A stretch of DNA of 64,000 bases from Rhynchospora pubera (Eukaryota; Streptophyta; Magnoliopsida; Poales; Cyperaceae), in NCBI GenBank assembly GCA_028095005.1, contig CM051462.1:239996973-240060972 (forward strand). Direction: 5' to 3'. Position numbers and translations under genes: made by a program. Shown here one piece after another: positions 1 to 11,654 of this stretch. The notes beneath the pieces were generated by a model. It made no database searches, had not been told where the DNA came from, and saw nothing but the letters and a program-made list of their open reading frames with translations. Every line of letters begins with the position of its first letter. Within the stretch, counting starts at the first letter, position 1.

Positions 1-529
1 TGGTAAAATGGGAAAGCACAAGGAAAGGAAAGATTTGTGATTCTAATTATATGGGATTGGAAGTCAAAAGGTGAAATAAATGAAAAAAGAATAAATAGCA
101 TAGAAAAATGAAAAGTGGATAGTAAAATGGGAGACGCAACGCAAGCGACCAGTCGTAGAAGTAGAACAAATGAGCAATCACATAATTTACAATACATACA
201 GACACAGTAAGCGTGCGGGCACAGCGGCGTGCACGTCGACGACGACGTCGGTGCCGGATTCTTTACGCAATCAGCAATACCACACTTTTCTTTTCATTCT
301 TAATTCTTAAATATTATTATTTATTATATTAGTTAATGGTCGGAATATACCTTGTCTAAATTCTAATGTCATTTTCTTTTATAATTATTATTATTATAGG
401 GGGTATATCCAAATTTGCCATGAGTTAAAGAAGAGAGTCAGAAGTGAGAAGAGAGAGAGAGAGGGGAAGTTTACTTTCTTTGCTTGCTTGGTCCAATAAT
501 TATAATTAAGAAGAAGAAATAAAGAAGAG
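1..529. other. Upstream region of the NPC1-like gene
   Basis: AT-rich intergenic DNA leading into the phospholipase gene. It has an AT-only stretch at about 370-400 and a GA-rich tract at about 441-470 that probably lies in the 5' untranslated region. No second gene is visible; long frames antisense to the downstream exon come from its GC-rich codon bias. The transcription start cannot be fixed from sequence. Confidence 0.4.
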
Positions 530-2848
530 ATGCGGCGGCGGCGGTGCGGTCTGGCGGTGCTGTACCTGTACCTGTACCTGTACCTGGTGGCGTGGGGCCA
601 GTGGGGCCCGTGCGCGGAGGCCAAGGCGAAGAAAGCGCATGAGATCCGCGGACCCATCAAGACGGTGGTGGTGGTGGTGATGGAGAACCGCTCCTTCGAC
701 CACATCCTCGGCTGGATCCGCCGCTCGCGCCCCGACATCGACGGCCTGACGGGCTCCGAGTCCAACCGCCTCAACGCCTCCGACCCCAGCTCCGAGGCGG
801 TGCGCGTGTCCGAGGACGCCGTCTTCGTGGACTCGGACCCGGGGCACTCCTTCCAGGCCATCCGGGAGCAGATCTTCGGTGGGTCCCGCGAGCTGGACCC
901 CGCCCCCATGTCCGGCTTCGTCCAGCAGGCCGCCTCCATGGGCCTCGGCATGCCCCGCAACGTCATGAGCGGCTTCCCCCCCGACGCCGTCCCCGTCTAC
1001 ACCCACCTCGCCAACCACTTCGCCGTCTTCGACCGCTGGTTCGCCTCCGTCCCCACCTCCACGCAGCCCAACCGCCTCTACGTCCACTCCGCCACCTCCC
1101 ACGGCCTCTCCTCCAACGTCCGCAAGGACCTCGTCCACGGCTTCCCCCAGAAGACCATCTTCGACTCCCTCGACGAGGCCGGCCTCTCCTTCGGCATCTA
1201 CTACCAGAACATCCCCGCCACCCTCTTCCTCAAGACCCTCCGCAAGCTCAAGCACCTCCCCAGCTTCCACAACTACGCCCTCTCCTTTAAGCGCCACGCC
1301 CGCCTCGCCCGCCTCCCCAACTACGTCGTCATCGAGCAGCGCTATTTCGACTGCGAGCTCTCCCCCGCCAACGACGACCACCCCTCCCACGATGTCGCCC
1401 GCGGCCAGCGCTTCGTCAAGGAGGTCTACGAGACCCTCCGCGCCAGCCCCCAGTGGAATCAGACCGCCCTTCTCATCACCTACGACGAGCACGGCGGCTT
1501 CTACGACCATGTCCCTACCCCCGTCTCCGGGGTCCCCAATCCTGACGGCATCATCGGTCCCGACCCCTTCTACTTCAAGTTTGACAGGCTCGGTGTTCGT
1601 GTCCCCACTCTGCTCATCTCCCCCTGGATCGACAAGGGAACTGGTATGGCTTCTCTTCTTTTCTTTCTTTACTACAAATACCTGTATCGCATTCACTTTC
1701 TATCCATCACTAATTCTACTATTTCATCTCGCAGTCGTCCACGAACCTAATGGACCCACTCCCACCTCCCAGTTCGAGCATTCCTCCATTCCATCTACTG
1801 TCAAGAAGCTCTTCAATCTCAATTCCAACTTCCTCACTAAGAGAGATGCTTGGGCTGGTTCTTTCGAGGGCTTGTTCTCCATGCGCACCACTCCTCGCAC
1901 CGACTGTCCTGGTAAGCCACCAATTCTCTTGCTTTCTTTCAATATTCTAAACCAGATGCAGGCCCTTGAAGTTGCAGATTAGGCATACTTCCTCACAAAG
2001 GTTAGGCATGCTGCTTAACCTTACCTGAGTTTTAGTTGCAGATTAAGGCTTGATCATAATAGGCCATTTACTATTTCTGTACTTCTCAATTTTCTAAGAG
2101 TGTGTGTGCTTTAAGGAAATCTATCCCCTGGTTACCAAGTTTTGGGTCTCTGGTTGAAGCAATCCCTGTTATTTATGTGAAGTGGGGGCAATTATGATTT
2201 ACTGGTATATTACATGCATCAGGGTAACCTTTTTAGTGACTTGTCCTTTTTTTTTGTTGGGGGGTTTTATGTGGTATTCATGGCTTCTTTGGGGGTAGTT
2301 TGGACTACTGTGTATTGTCTTAAACTACTGTTTCCTACACGATTCAAGGGGATATATGGTGTGAGTTTGGATTACAGTGGGCTCAATTTCACAAAGCAAG
2401 GATGATGGACTTTCCAATTACACAACTAGTCCCATTTTGGTGTACCAGAAGAAGTGCTTGTTTAGCTATTAGAGGTTGCCAGAATAATGTTCAAATCTAA
2501 CCACTGTGAATGATGAAAACTGCAGAAAAGTTACCAGAAGTGACAAAATCCCTGAGGCCACATGGACCGAAGGAGGACGTTTCTTTGTCCGAGTTCCAGG
2601 TGGAGCTGATACAGCTGGCTTCCCAGCTGATAGGAGATCATGTACTGAACACATATCCCGACATTGGGAGGGGCATGACAGTAGGTGAGGCTAACCGCTA
2701 CGCAGAGGATGCTGTGGCTAGATTCCTGGAGGCCGGCAGGGCTGCTCTTCTGGCCGGAGCCAACGAGTCAACACTTGTGACGATGAGGCCAGCACTCACA
2801 AGCAGGACGAGCCCCCTCTCATCAGAATCCTCGGTTGAGGTCATGTAG
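530..2848 (+). CDS. NPC1: Non-specific phospholipase C, NPC1 type (3 exons)
   Basis: Exons 530-1643, 1735-1911 and 2526-2848 join in frame to 537 residues, close to other plant NPC1 proteins; both introns are GT-AG. Plant NPCs hydrolyse membrane phospholipids to diacylglycerol and a phosphorylated head group, in lipid remodelling and signalling. Residues 1 to about 32 look like a secretory signal peptide with a repeated Leu-Tyr core. The phosphoesterase domain follows, with ENRSFDH at 52-58, DDHPSHD at 282-288 and TYDEHGG at 317-323, all family hallmarks. The C-terminal exon carries the conserved NPC tail, and its fit to NPC1 rather than NPC2 or NPC6 rests on recalled family features. Exon 1 is extremely GC-rich at third positions while introns and exon 3 are AT-richer, the gradient typical of monocot genes. 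ATG 530 is the first in-frame start and directly precedes the signal peptide. Confidence 0.92.
560..586 (+). repeat. CTGTAC hexamer repeat inside the NPC1 signal peptide
   Basis: Four consecutive CTGTAC units (560-583) plus a half unit encode alternating Leu-Tyr residues 11-19, the hydrophobic core of the signal peptide. Being in multiples of six bases, unit gain or loss keeps the frame but changes core length by two residues. Confidence 0.85.
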
Positions 2849-4069
2849 CCTTCTTTGTTATATATAGATACATCCAACCCAAAATGCATGATGACAACAT
2901 GCTTTATAGTGTAGATAATGTACTGTGCATGTGGTGATCTTCTAGTTAGACAGATTCCCTTTCCGACATAAAACACACAATATGGTGTTTGTGCCTATAG
3001 CTAATATTGGCATAACAACTCATGTTTGATGATGATTAAGCAATTTAAGTGAACATTTGAAAGTTTGATTTTGCATATATATATATATAATTATATACTT
3101 TGAGTCAATCTGAAGAATGCAGCTTTGGGCGTGGCTTTCTAATAGCTAGTGAGTGGTATCAGTAGCACATCAGGCTGTGAATTATATATCTGATATGATG
3201 GAAAGTATAGTGCTGTGGCCTTGAAAATTTATTATGTTTTTCATATCCTAAATTTGCTCAAAAGGCCTTAATTTTGCAAGGATAAAAGGAGGCCAATAAA
3301 TTTATTCCTAACCATCCAAATTCTTCACAAAAGTTACACATTTCCCAATAAATTTATCCCTTCCTAATAAATTTTTTCTCTTCTTCATTCTTCCTACCTT
3401 ATTCTCAACGCATCCAAACGGTGCCTTTGGTTAAATAATTCTAGTAATTAGTTCATGAATGTTTTCTAGAGTGTAACCATACCTTCAGCAATTCATTTTA
3501 GCGTAGTAGAAAATTTTCATTGCCAAAATGATAAATACTATCTCGCGTCGGTTGTTTCATGGATACTCTTTCAACTTACCCCTAATCCTCCTCCCTTTTC
3601 AAAATTACATGTATCACGTTTATCATTCTATAATACAAACCTGAAACCTCTTAATTTACTTTTGTAAAACATCAAAATTACATATTTTTCAACAAAATTT
3701 ATAAAAATAGATTTATTTTTCAAACAAAATAATCACAAAAGTTTCTCCTTTGGTGATGCTAACTTATTTGCTTCTTCTTAGGATCAAGTGGTACATCAAG
3801 ATTTCTCACGTCTTTGTTGCCGATGATATTTGACGGTAGTATGAAATTAGGATTTCGCTATCTAAAAAAAGGATGATGATTAGGTTTGAAAAGCATCGCT
3901 GGAATTGTCCATAAAAGATGCCAAGGCAACGCAACATTTTAAATAGGTAATTGAATAGCCCTTTTTATAATCTATAGCGTGCAGAGGAGAGGTGTAGAAA
4001 GAGAATAATAATATGTTTATTTTTCTTCAAGCGTGCAGCGAACTTGGGTTAAAAAATGAAATATATGTA
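2849..4069. other. Intergenic, AT-rich; contains a MITE-like fragment
   Basis: No coding region is supported. About 3290-3430 matches the repeats near 22260, 22908 and 48955 (AATAAATTTAT blocks, then CAACGCATCCAAACGG). The rest is low-complexity AT-rich DNA, including a TA run near 3078-3090. Confidence 0.5.
3290..3430 (-). repeat. MITE-like repeat, family D (fragment)
   Basis: Shares with 48955-49143 a series of blocks: AATAAATTTATTCCTAACCATCCAAATT, a TTCACAAAAGTTACACATTT-like block, AATAAATTTATCCCTT and the terminal CAACGCATCCAAACGG. Only the CCAAACGG end is clear; no target duplication was found. Confidence 0.55.
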
Positions 4070-5545
4070 TGATTAGCGCTGTCAAATGTTGACAACGGCA
4101 CGGAAATAGATACTTTCGTTTATGTTCCGTCTGAATGCACGAAAGAATGAGTACTTTCATTCAACGTTCTGTAATTACAACGTAAATAAAATTTTTTCCG
4201 TTTAATGTTCCATCTGTTTTCAACAGAAAAACGAAACAACGTTAAAAGTACTAGAATAGTAAAAAAAATTGTTTGGAGCTCACAATTGATAAATAAATTT
4301 TGTGTTAAACACAAACAGATTGAACTTCTATAATTGCAATTGAACTTGCAATTTACAACAGATTGAACCAGAAAGTCACAATTGAAAAAATATGATAATT
4401 GACAAGTTAAAATATAGCTCACAAAATACAACAATTTACAAATTAAAATATAACTCACAAAATACATTCACATCCATAAATTTTCTCTCCATGTATTTGC
4501 CCCATTTCTTTGTGCCCAGTAACCCCATGTCTTCTTTGGCTGGTCTACTTGAAAAACCTCAACAACTTTCCAATGCTGCAATGTACAGAAGCCGAAAATT
4601 CCGAAAGAAATCAAAATTGGACTGAGTGTGTCTAAGCCCTAAGGCTCTGAGCCAGCCTCTAATTGACAAGTTGCAAATCAGAACAAATAAGTTGCAAAGA
4701 AAAAAAATAATCGTCCAAGCCAGCCTCTAATTGACAAACTAAATCAAAGAAAAAAAAAATAATAAGTTGCAATCCTAGCAACCAGATCAGAACAAATTTA
4801 GAGAAAAAAAAATGAGAGATTGGTAATGACAACCAGATTTGAAGAAGATGAGATAAGAAGCAAACGTACCTTTATAAAAAAACCACCAAGCTATTGCTTA
4901 CTGCTACCCGGCAGTTTGACCACCGCTAGGCCTGATCCTGTACCAGTACCGTCAGTATCAGTACCAGTAACTAAACTGACACCACAGTCGACATCAGCAC
5001 GAAGGAGAAATGGAAAGCTCAAGGATGGCATCAAACTTTGTGAGCACTGCAAAGAGATGGGAGTGAGGGATACGGCTGAGGGAGGGAAAGACAAAGTGGT
5101 GGGGACCGTGGAGTTGTGGTAAGGGAGACTATCAGAGGAGAGGGAAATGGGATGAGGTTTCGAGTTGGTGGTCAGGCCAGAGAGGAATACGACAAAGGGA
5201 GAGAGAGAGTTTGGTTGGGTTGTGGTGAGGGAGGTCATCAGAGAGGAGTGGGAGAGGTTTCTCTCGGTGGGTTCAGATGGGGCTCGAGTGAGAGAGAGAC
5301 GAGAGGCGAGAGCACCTCTCTTTCTTCGCCTCAACTCCCCTCCCCTCCCCTCCCCTCTGCAAATGGGCTGAAAGTTAACTAGGCCGTTCTGTTTATGTTT
5401 CGTCCACCTGAACGAAACTGCATATCATTTCATTTCCGTTCCACATGCTGAAACATAACAAAAAAAACACTTCCATTTTCGCTCTGTTTCAGATGGAACG
5501 GAACAAAAACATGCGAAACGGATGGAAGTAGCTTTTAGAAAAGTT
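4070..5545. mobile_element. Possible degenerate DNA transposon with inverted subterminal motifs
   Basis: Both edges (about 4080-4240 and 5380-5525) carry many copies of ACGGAAC/GTTCCGT-like words in opposite orientation. The left edge has GTTCCATCTGTTTTCAAC and the right edge the near reverse complement GTTTCAGATGGAAC, the arrangement seen in hAT subterminal regions. The interior has a GA-rich, gene-like stretch (4890-5380) with a short CTCCC microsatellite and a low-complexity serine-rich frame on the minus strand that I do not accept as a gene. Exact ends and a target duplication were not found. Confidence 0.35.
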
Positions 5546-6093
5546 ATCTTAAGCACCAAGCTTACAAGAAAGAAGCATCATTATATGTGAAATAAAAATA
5601 TATAATTATTATTAGACTATCTACATGCAACAACAACATGTCTATAAATTTAATTCTTGACTGTATTTGGAATAAATTTTTTTTTAAAAAAACATGTTTA
5701 TATAAATTTAAGAGAAATTCTACCAAAAGAACTCGATTTTTGAATCAAGTAAAACAAAATTGGGAGAGATGACGACGCAGATTGGAGTAGCATGTTGACT
5801 AATATCAAGTTATTAACAACAAATAATAATAAATAGTGAAAGAAGCCATCAGAGAGTATATAGGAAATGCAAAGCAGCAGCATATGTATGGGTGGCAACA
5901 AAAGCAACTCTTGATACAAAAAAAAAAAAAAAACTTCAAGTACAGGCCATATTAGATCAAATATTAAAAATTACCAGACGACATAAACTAGTACAGTCAA
6001 GCTGAAGCTACTGAAACAAGCAGTAAAATGGAAAGAAAATAGAGAGGCAAAGGGTGCGAGACATGTATCCTAAGAAGATGCAGGTAGAGAGTG
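5546..6093. other. Intergenic and Y14 3' flank
   Basis: AT-rich sequence with an A-tract near 5920. It should hold the 3' untranslated region of the minus-strand Y14 gene; nothing else is recognised. Confidence 0.4.
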
Positions 6094-7052
6094 TCAGTAG
6101 CGCCTCCTTGGGGGAGTGCGGGAGCGCCTCCTGGGATTGCGGCGCTTGGAGGCAGCGGTGCCATTGGTGAAGGCGGGGCCATTAGTGAATGCCCAATCGA
6201 CGTGGATGGTTTGGTTGAAGAGCTCCTGGGTGGCATCCATGGTCTTGATGGCAGCGTCTGCCTCCTCATACCTCTCATACTCGATCAGTGCATAGCCCTG
6301 TCGGCAGGAGTGCAGAAACAATGCAAGCAGGCAATGAAAATGACATCAAAGTAATTTTTGAAAAGAAAGAAAGAGAGAAATAAAAAGAAAGACCTTGACG
6401 AAGCCAGTGCGACGGTCGAGATTGAGATGCAAATTCTTGACCTGGCCGAATTCGCCAAAAGCATTGTGGAGGTCTTCCTCTTGAGCTTCTTCATGGACCC
6501 CAGTGACGAGTATGATCCAGCCCTCTATGGCTAGAGGCAGATGGTTTTGAGATGTTATATTAGTATTCATTTGGTCATTCCCCATTTGTAATTTGTAATT
6601 TCTATTGGTACAGGAAGACAAGACAGGGATCTTAATTAATTAATTTAATAAATAGATAACCCAAACCCTAACAGCCGAAAGTCGGAAAGGGGAAGTGATT
6701 AGAACCCAAGATATGATATGGTATAGAATATAATATACATACAGCGCTGGGGGCCGGGGCCGCCGTCGGAGGTGAGGGAGTCGAAGTTGGGGTTGGCGAA
6801 GCGGTCGTCGTCGCGGTCGCGGTCGCGGAAGCCGCGGCCCTTGGTCTTGCGGGGGCCTTGGCCTTGGCCTTGGGCCTGGGCCTGGGCCTGGGCTTGGGCG
6901 TGGGTGATGGCGGAGCGGAGCTTGGGGGGATTAGGGTGAGGAGTAGGACTAGCAGCAGCAGCAGCAGCAGCAGCAGCTTGAAGGTCGTCGTCCATCAGAT
7001 CCTCGTCGTCCGAGTCGAAGTCCACCGCCTCTACCTCCGCGTTCGCCGCCAT
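6094..7052 (-). CDS. Y14: Y14 / RBM8A RNA-binding protein, exon junction complex core (3 exons)
   Basis: Minus-strand exons 7052-6743, 6530-6394 and 6297-6094 join in frame to 216 residues. Y14 pairs with Mago nashi in the exon junction complex, which marks spliced mRNA in the nucleus and affects export, localisation and nonsense-mediated decay. Residues 1 to about 103 form an acidic and low-complexity N terminus with a poly-Ala run, a Gln-Ala repeat and an Arg/Asp-rich patch. The single RRM spans about 108-185, with RNP2-like WIILVTGV and RNP1-like RTGFVKGYAL across the exon 2-3 join. The C terminus is an RS/RR-rich tail ending RTPPRRRY. The exon 2 donor (GTCTTT) is weak but the frame and domain require it. 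It is slightly longer than typical plant Y14 because of the simple repeats. ATG 7052 is the first Met of the acidic MAANAEVEAVDFDSDDEDL start. Confidence 0.92.
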
Positions 7053-7246
7053 TCTCTCTTTCTCTCTTTGCGTTTCGGACTTTGGAGTTTGGAGTGCGAC
7101 TAGTAGGGTTTACGTCTTCTAAATTTCTAATTCCCCATTTTTTTTTAATAAAAACAATTTTATTTTATATTTAAAAAAATCTTTAATTATTTTTTTTTAA
7201 TAAAACCGCGCTACAGGTGTAGCACACATATGATCTGTGCCATAAG
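7053..7246. other. Y14 5' flank
   Basis: The probable 5' UTR and promoter of the minus-strand Y14 gene, with T/A-rich tracts at 7140-7200. It is directly abutted by the Ds-like element, so any distal promoter elements are interrupted or supplied by that transposon. Confidence 0.35.
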
Positions 7247-8354
7247 TAGGGACGAAAACGGAGCGAATAAATCCGTATCCGAATTCGAAAAATGCGTCGT
7301 AACATTCGATCCGTATTCGTATCCGAACATATCCGTATTCGTATCCGCCAAAAAAATATGGATGCGGATATGGTTTTGAGTTTTTTGACAATATTTGATC
7401 CGTATTCGTATCCGACATGGATATTATCCGTATCCGATAGATATTAATCCGTTTATCCGTATCTTTAACGGCATAAGATGATTAATATAACTACTTATCT
7501 ACATTAGAGAATATTTTTAATTAGATAATACTTAATTTTTATTAGATAAATTCTCTTACAATAATATTTTCATTTGGACTAGTAACATAAAATTATTTTT
7601 ATTTTTATTATTGAGATGATTATATATGATAACAACACTAAAATTAATTTTTTTCTCTAATCATGATGATTACATATGATTAATATACTATTTTAATATA
7701 TGATGACAATTAAGGTAACATGATATAATTTAACATTAAATAGTTAAATATATTGTTGGATTCAAATTGTGGAAAGACTGAATTTATTAATCAATCCTAT
7801 TAGATCTGTACTTATGTGGTGCTTGCAATTTTATAATGTCTCTTATTTGCTTTCACTTTTAGCATTTTATTTATGTGTTGATCAAAGTTGAAACCCAACA
7901 AATAAATTTGCTTACTTTGTTTTTAAAGAAGTATACTTCTAAAGTTGTACATTGTAATTGAAGGCAATGTTATTAAAATTAACTTTCATATTTTAAAGAA
8001 ATGCTCATTTGGCTCAAACTATGAAAAATAGTAGATATTCGCATGTACTACTAGTCTACTACTGATCTTGACGAAGTACTAATATAGACATTGAGTATAT
8101 TGAATAACATTATATTTAGAGAAAATGCTATTGTAAATAAATAAAAAAGATTAAAATGTTATCCGTATCCGACAAAATATATTCGTATTCGACTCCGTAT
8201 CCGAAAATATCCGAACCGTATCCGTATCCGTTTAATATACGAACTGTATCCGTATTCGAATGCATTCGTATTCGTATCCGTATCCGAAAAAAAATATGGA
8301 TGCGGATATGGGAAGACCAACATCCGCTCCGTATCCGATCCGTTTTCATCCATA
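7247..8354. mobile_element. Non-autonomous hAT element, Ac/Ds-like
   Basis: The left end TAGGGACGAAAACGG and the reverse complement of the right end (TATGGATGAAAACGG) resemble the Ac/Ds terminus TAGGGATGAAA. Both ends carry dense subterminal arrays of ATCCGTATCCG/ATTCG words (about 7285-7460 and 8160-8345), and both contain AAAAATATGGATGCGGATATGG. The roughly 700 bp between is AT-rich with no transposase. The 8-bp flanks (GCCATAAG and CCAGGTGG) do not match, so the copy is old, altered at one end, or misbounded by a few bases. Confidence 0.7.
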
Positions 8355-8704
8355 CCAGGTGGTCGTAAAAAAACCCTACTTATAATTTACCTTGAGGCAG
8401 ATCAAAAATGGTTTTTTTTTAATTTATGGTCAATGGCTTTTAAATGCTGAACGAATTTGATATTTTTATTTTGATATTTTTTAGTAAAAACAGACCATAA
8501 TATTTGACAAGACAAGTAAATCTTCATGTGTTGAATCTTTCGTTTTTTTTTTCAAATTTGTTGATTTTTTTTTCAATTAAGATACAGGCGACATCACTAA
8601 ATGTTTACCGGGAGTTCACTAGCATGGATTTAACTTTTGTTATTGTTTTCGATTCAAGGTGAACCGGAAAAGAATATGACGTCGTTGGAAGATCATAGGC
8701 AAAT
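8355..8704. other. Intergenic spacer
   Basis: AT-rich spacer with several T-tracts; no gene or element recognised. Confidence 0.4.
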
Positions 8705-8880
8705 GAAATCCAGTCCCACGTAGGACCGTGCAGCGCACAGATCACAGCCGTATGATTTAATCTCAATGGCAAAGAGAGCCCCGTGCATGTAACCAGATTG
8801 ATAGGTCCGAACTGTCCAAATCAGATCGGACGGTTCGTAGGCTGCGCTAGAGGGTCCCGCGCGAGAGCAGATAAGGATTC
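8705..8880. repeat. MITE, family A, copy 1
   Basis: About 176 bp sharing order and sequence with 24365-24540: a GGGAC/CGTGCAGCGCA block, GATTTAATCTCAATGG, CCGTGCATGTAACC, TCAGATCGGACGGTTCGTAG, then TGCGCT, CCCGCGCG and AGCAGATAAGGATT. The outer parts are imperfect inverted repeats. No coding capacity and no clear target duplication. Confidence 0.65.
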
Positions 8881-9929
8881 GACCATAGGTATGACTCAAT
8901 GATCCTTCTTGTAGAAATAAATGTAATTAATTGTGATGCAAATAAAATAAGAAAATTTAGCGATAATAACAACGATCCTAAAATACTGTTCAATAATAAA
9001 ATTTTTTAAATTATTCAATTCGCATCATAAAATTCTTCATTTACTTCTCTTTCAATCTCTTTCTCTCTCACGTTCGCCGCCAGAGTAGCCAAGTCAGTTC
9101 AGTGTATAGAATAAAAAGCACATTTTGACGAGGACGAAGACGACGATGGAGATCATGATGGGGTTGTGAATGTGTGTCATCATTATGGTGAGAAATTTTA
9201 TTTGAAGTTTGCAGTAATTATTAATCAATGAATGTATATAATAACTCGCTTGCTTGGTAGTTGCTACACACAAAATAAGGACTCAGGAATTGAAGCGATT
9301 GAGTATTGAGTACACAGTACAGGCGTGCATGCAGGCAAATCCAATTAAATTAATTAAATATTTACTTGTGATTTGATTCGGAATTGGGGGTTCAGGGGAC
9401 AAAACTTAAAAAATAAAAAAGAGCTAGAGATCAGCCCAAGAGCCCAAGACGCTCAGAGCCCAATGCGCTGTCTGCTGACGGTGCCGTCTAATGGACTGAC
9501 TGAACGCTATCGCATGTAATTAATCAGGAATTATAAGTCACCTCGGTAAATTTATCATCATGCGTCATTGCTGAATAGAGAGCGCGCACGCATGAATCTC
9601 GCATGACTATAAAATGTCTGTTATAAATGTTCAATTTAATAACTAATATGTTTAATTTAATAACCAATATGTTCAGTTAAATATATCAACTAATGATTTA
9701 TTACATACAATCGTGCGTTGTCTTGGAGAGAGACGCGCTAGGGACAAGAGTCGGAAATTTTTTTAACTGAATTGGATCGGTTCATGAATCTTTCTAATTT
9801 TTTCATGTATTTTTTGTCCTGTTCGTGGTCCCTTCTCTTGCCATCGCACATATTAAAAGAATTGAAAATTAATACTTGATAAATTGATCATTTATATGTA
9901 ACTAGCAGTATGGGTGGGCGGACATTAAT
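8881..9929. other. Intergenic, no gene seen
   Basis: AT-rich DNA with a few GC-richer patches (9100-9160, 9430-9490). No open frame of note, no RNA gene and no recognised element. Confidence 0.4.
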
Positions 9930-10440
9930 ATGTGAGGTGTGAAAATAAAAAAAATAATTTGACATAAATATGTTGTTTATTTTCAATATTTAAGGTCAGC
10001 GTTATCTTAATTAGCACGGAAAGTAACAATACTATTCATCGATTCAAACAAATAGAATCAATAAAAATAGACATGTAAACAACTAAACAAAATAATTCGA
10101 TGAAAATATATATGTTTCTCAATAAAAAGTTGCACATAAATGCATATATATCGTCTCAAACAAAAATAGATAATACAACATGATAAGATTTTTGAATCGC
10201 TCTTGCTCTGCGATTGTAACAAACAATGATCGTACTTAAGACGGAGACTTGTTTTAATATGTGCCCACACATTGCTTTAATATGCGATATGTGAAAATAA
10301 AAATATTATTTAACATAAATATGTAGTTTATTTTTAATATTTAAGATTGACATTGTCTTGATCGACGCTGAAAGTAGAAGTACAAATAGAATAAAAAAAA
10401 ATGGACATGTAAACAACCTAAAAAAGAATAATTAATGAGA
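9930..10440. repeat. Diverged direct duplication (two copies of about 165 bp)
   Basis: Copy 1 (about 9930-10100) and copy 2 (about 10275-10435) share ordered blocks: TATGTGAAAATAAAA, ACATAAATATGT-GTTTATTTT, AATATTTAAG, then AATAGACATGTAAACAAC and AATAATT. The copies start about 340 bp apart and have diverged by substitutions and small indels. Confidence 0.6.
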
Positions 10441-10559
10441 TCTTAACGTAATAGCAAATTGCGCTGGTGATTAAAAGGCATATGCGCATCATGCGTAAAT
10501 AGGAATAGGAGATGACACTGATGCCCATCATATTATGTCTCTTAAAATCAGAGAGGGCA

Positions 10560-11046
10560 TCTAAGATATATATTAAAAACCGTGGCCGATATTTAAATTT
10601 GAAATATCGGTCAAAAATAGAGTTAATTTTTTTACACTGTTATTTATATAAATTAAAAATAGTTTAAAAGTTAAATATATTTAGAAATCTAAGGTAGATA
10701 TATTTGGAAGTCTAAGGTAGTTCATGTCTAACTTATAGGGAAAAAAAATTTATTCCCTCATACGACATGCAATCTGAGCCCTCCAATTTTCGTTGATCGA
10801 TCAATCTGAATATATTCTAGAAGTTTACCCTTCTTAATTAAAAGCCATGATTCCATTGGCTTTTAATTAAAAAAAATTTTTTGATTAAATATATTAAAAA
10901 TAATTGTACCAATCATCTAAGATAGTTTTTTATATATAAAGTAAATATAAAATAGATATATTGGAAACATATATTTCTTTATATATTGATAGATTTAGCC
11001 ATCAAAATTTATCAAATGGCGGCGAAGCCGCCTACCCCTCATCTAG
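10560..11046 (+). mobile_element. Non-autonomous Helitron
   Basis: The 5' end TCTAAGATATATATTAAAAA fits the plant Helitron start (TC followed by an AT-rich TATATTA motif). The 3' end has a perfect GC hairpin GGCGGC-GAA-GCCGCC at 11018-11032 followed ten bases later by CTAG at 11043-11046. The element lies between A (10559) and T (11047), the canonical Helitron target, with no target duplication. The 487 bp contain no Rep/helicase frame. Confidence 0.72.
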
Positions 11047-11654
11047 TTTCCATTATTTTAAGATTATTTTCCTAATTTCAATTACAACAATATTTCTTCA
11101 ATAATTAAATAGCCTCTGTCTAATTTATCCAAAAAAAAAAAACAATACTTCTTCAAAATAATATCAAATATTGATTGATTTCCAATACATTCAATTTTCC
11201 ATTAAAACATTGTACATGCGCCATTATTTTGTGGTTTGGATTAAAAAGAAACATATTAGATATAATTTAAGAGGATGACCAAGAATCATTAATCACGCTA
11301 TGATGTTTGGCCAAGTACGAAACGCATATTTTAGTCTTATAATTGAAACCAGGGTTAATGCATGTTTATTCGGAATTGCTTAGGATCATTCCAGCGTTTC
11401 TATCATTTCCATCATTCTTTATAGATACGTTCATTTTTTTTCATTTTTAGAAAACGCGTTTGAAATATTTCTTCCATTTTTAAAAGTCCAGAAAATGAGA
11501 GGATGAGCGCCAGAGCGAATCAGAGGAAAGAGAAGGTGGGAGGGGAGAGGGGGGAGGAACGCGTTTCATTTCTTTTCTATTTTCAGAAATAATTTGTCTA
11601 GCGACTCCATGTTGATTCTCACTCTCATCTCCATCGCCTTTCTTCTTCTCAATA
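11047..11654. other. Intergenic spacer
   Basis: AT-rich spacer with a GA-rich patch near 11495-11560; no supported gene or element. Confidence 0.4.

Noticed and set aside
506..1696. Long antisense frame across NPC1 exon 1
   Set aside because: It mirrors the GC-rich codon bias of the real exon; the protein is Gly/Val/Glu low-complexity with no family features.
4891..5334. Minus-strand 147-codon serine-rich frame
   Set aside because: Low complexity, no domain, and lies within a probable transposon; more likely chance.
7285..8345. ATCCGT arrays as telomere-like or simple satellite DNA
   Set aside because: Not the plant telomere repeat, and the two arrays bracket a defined element with hAT-like ends.
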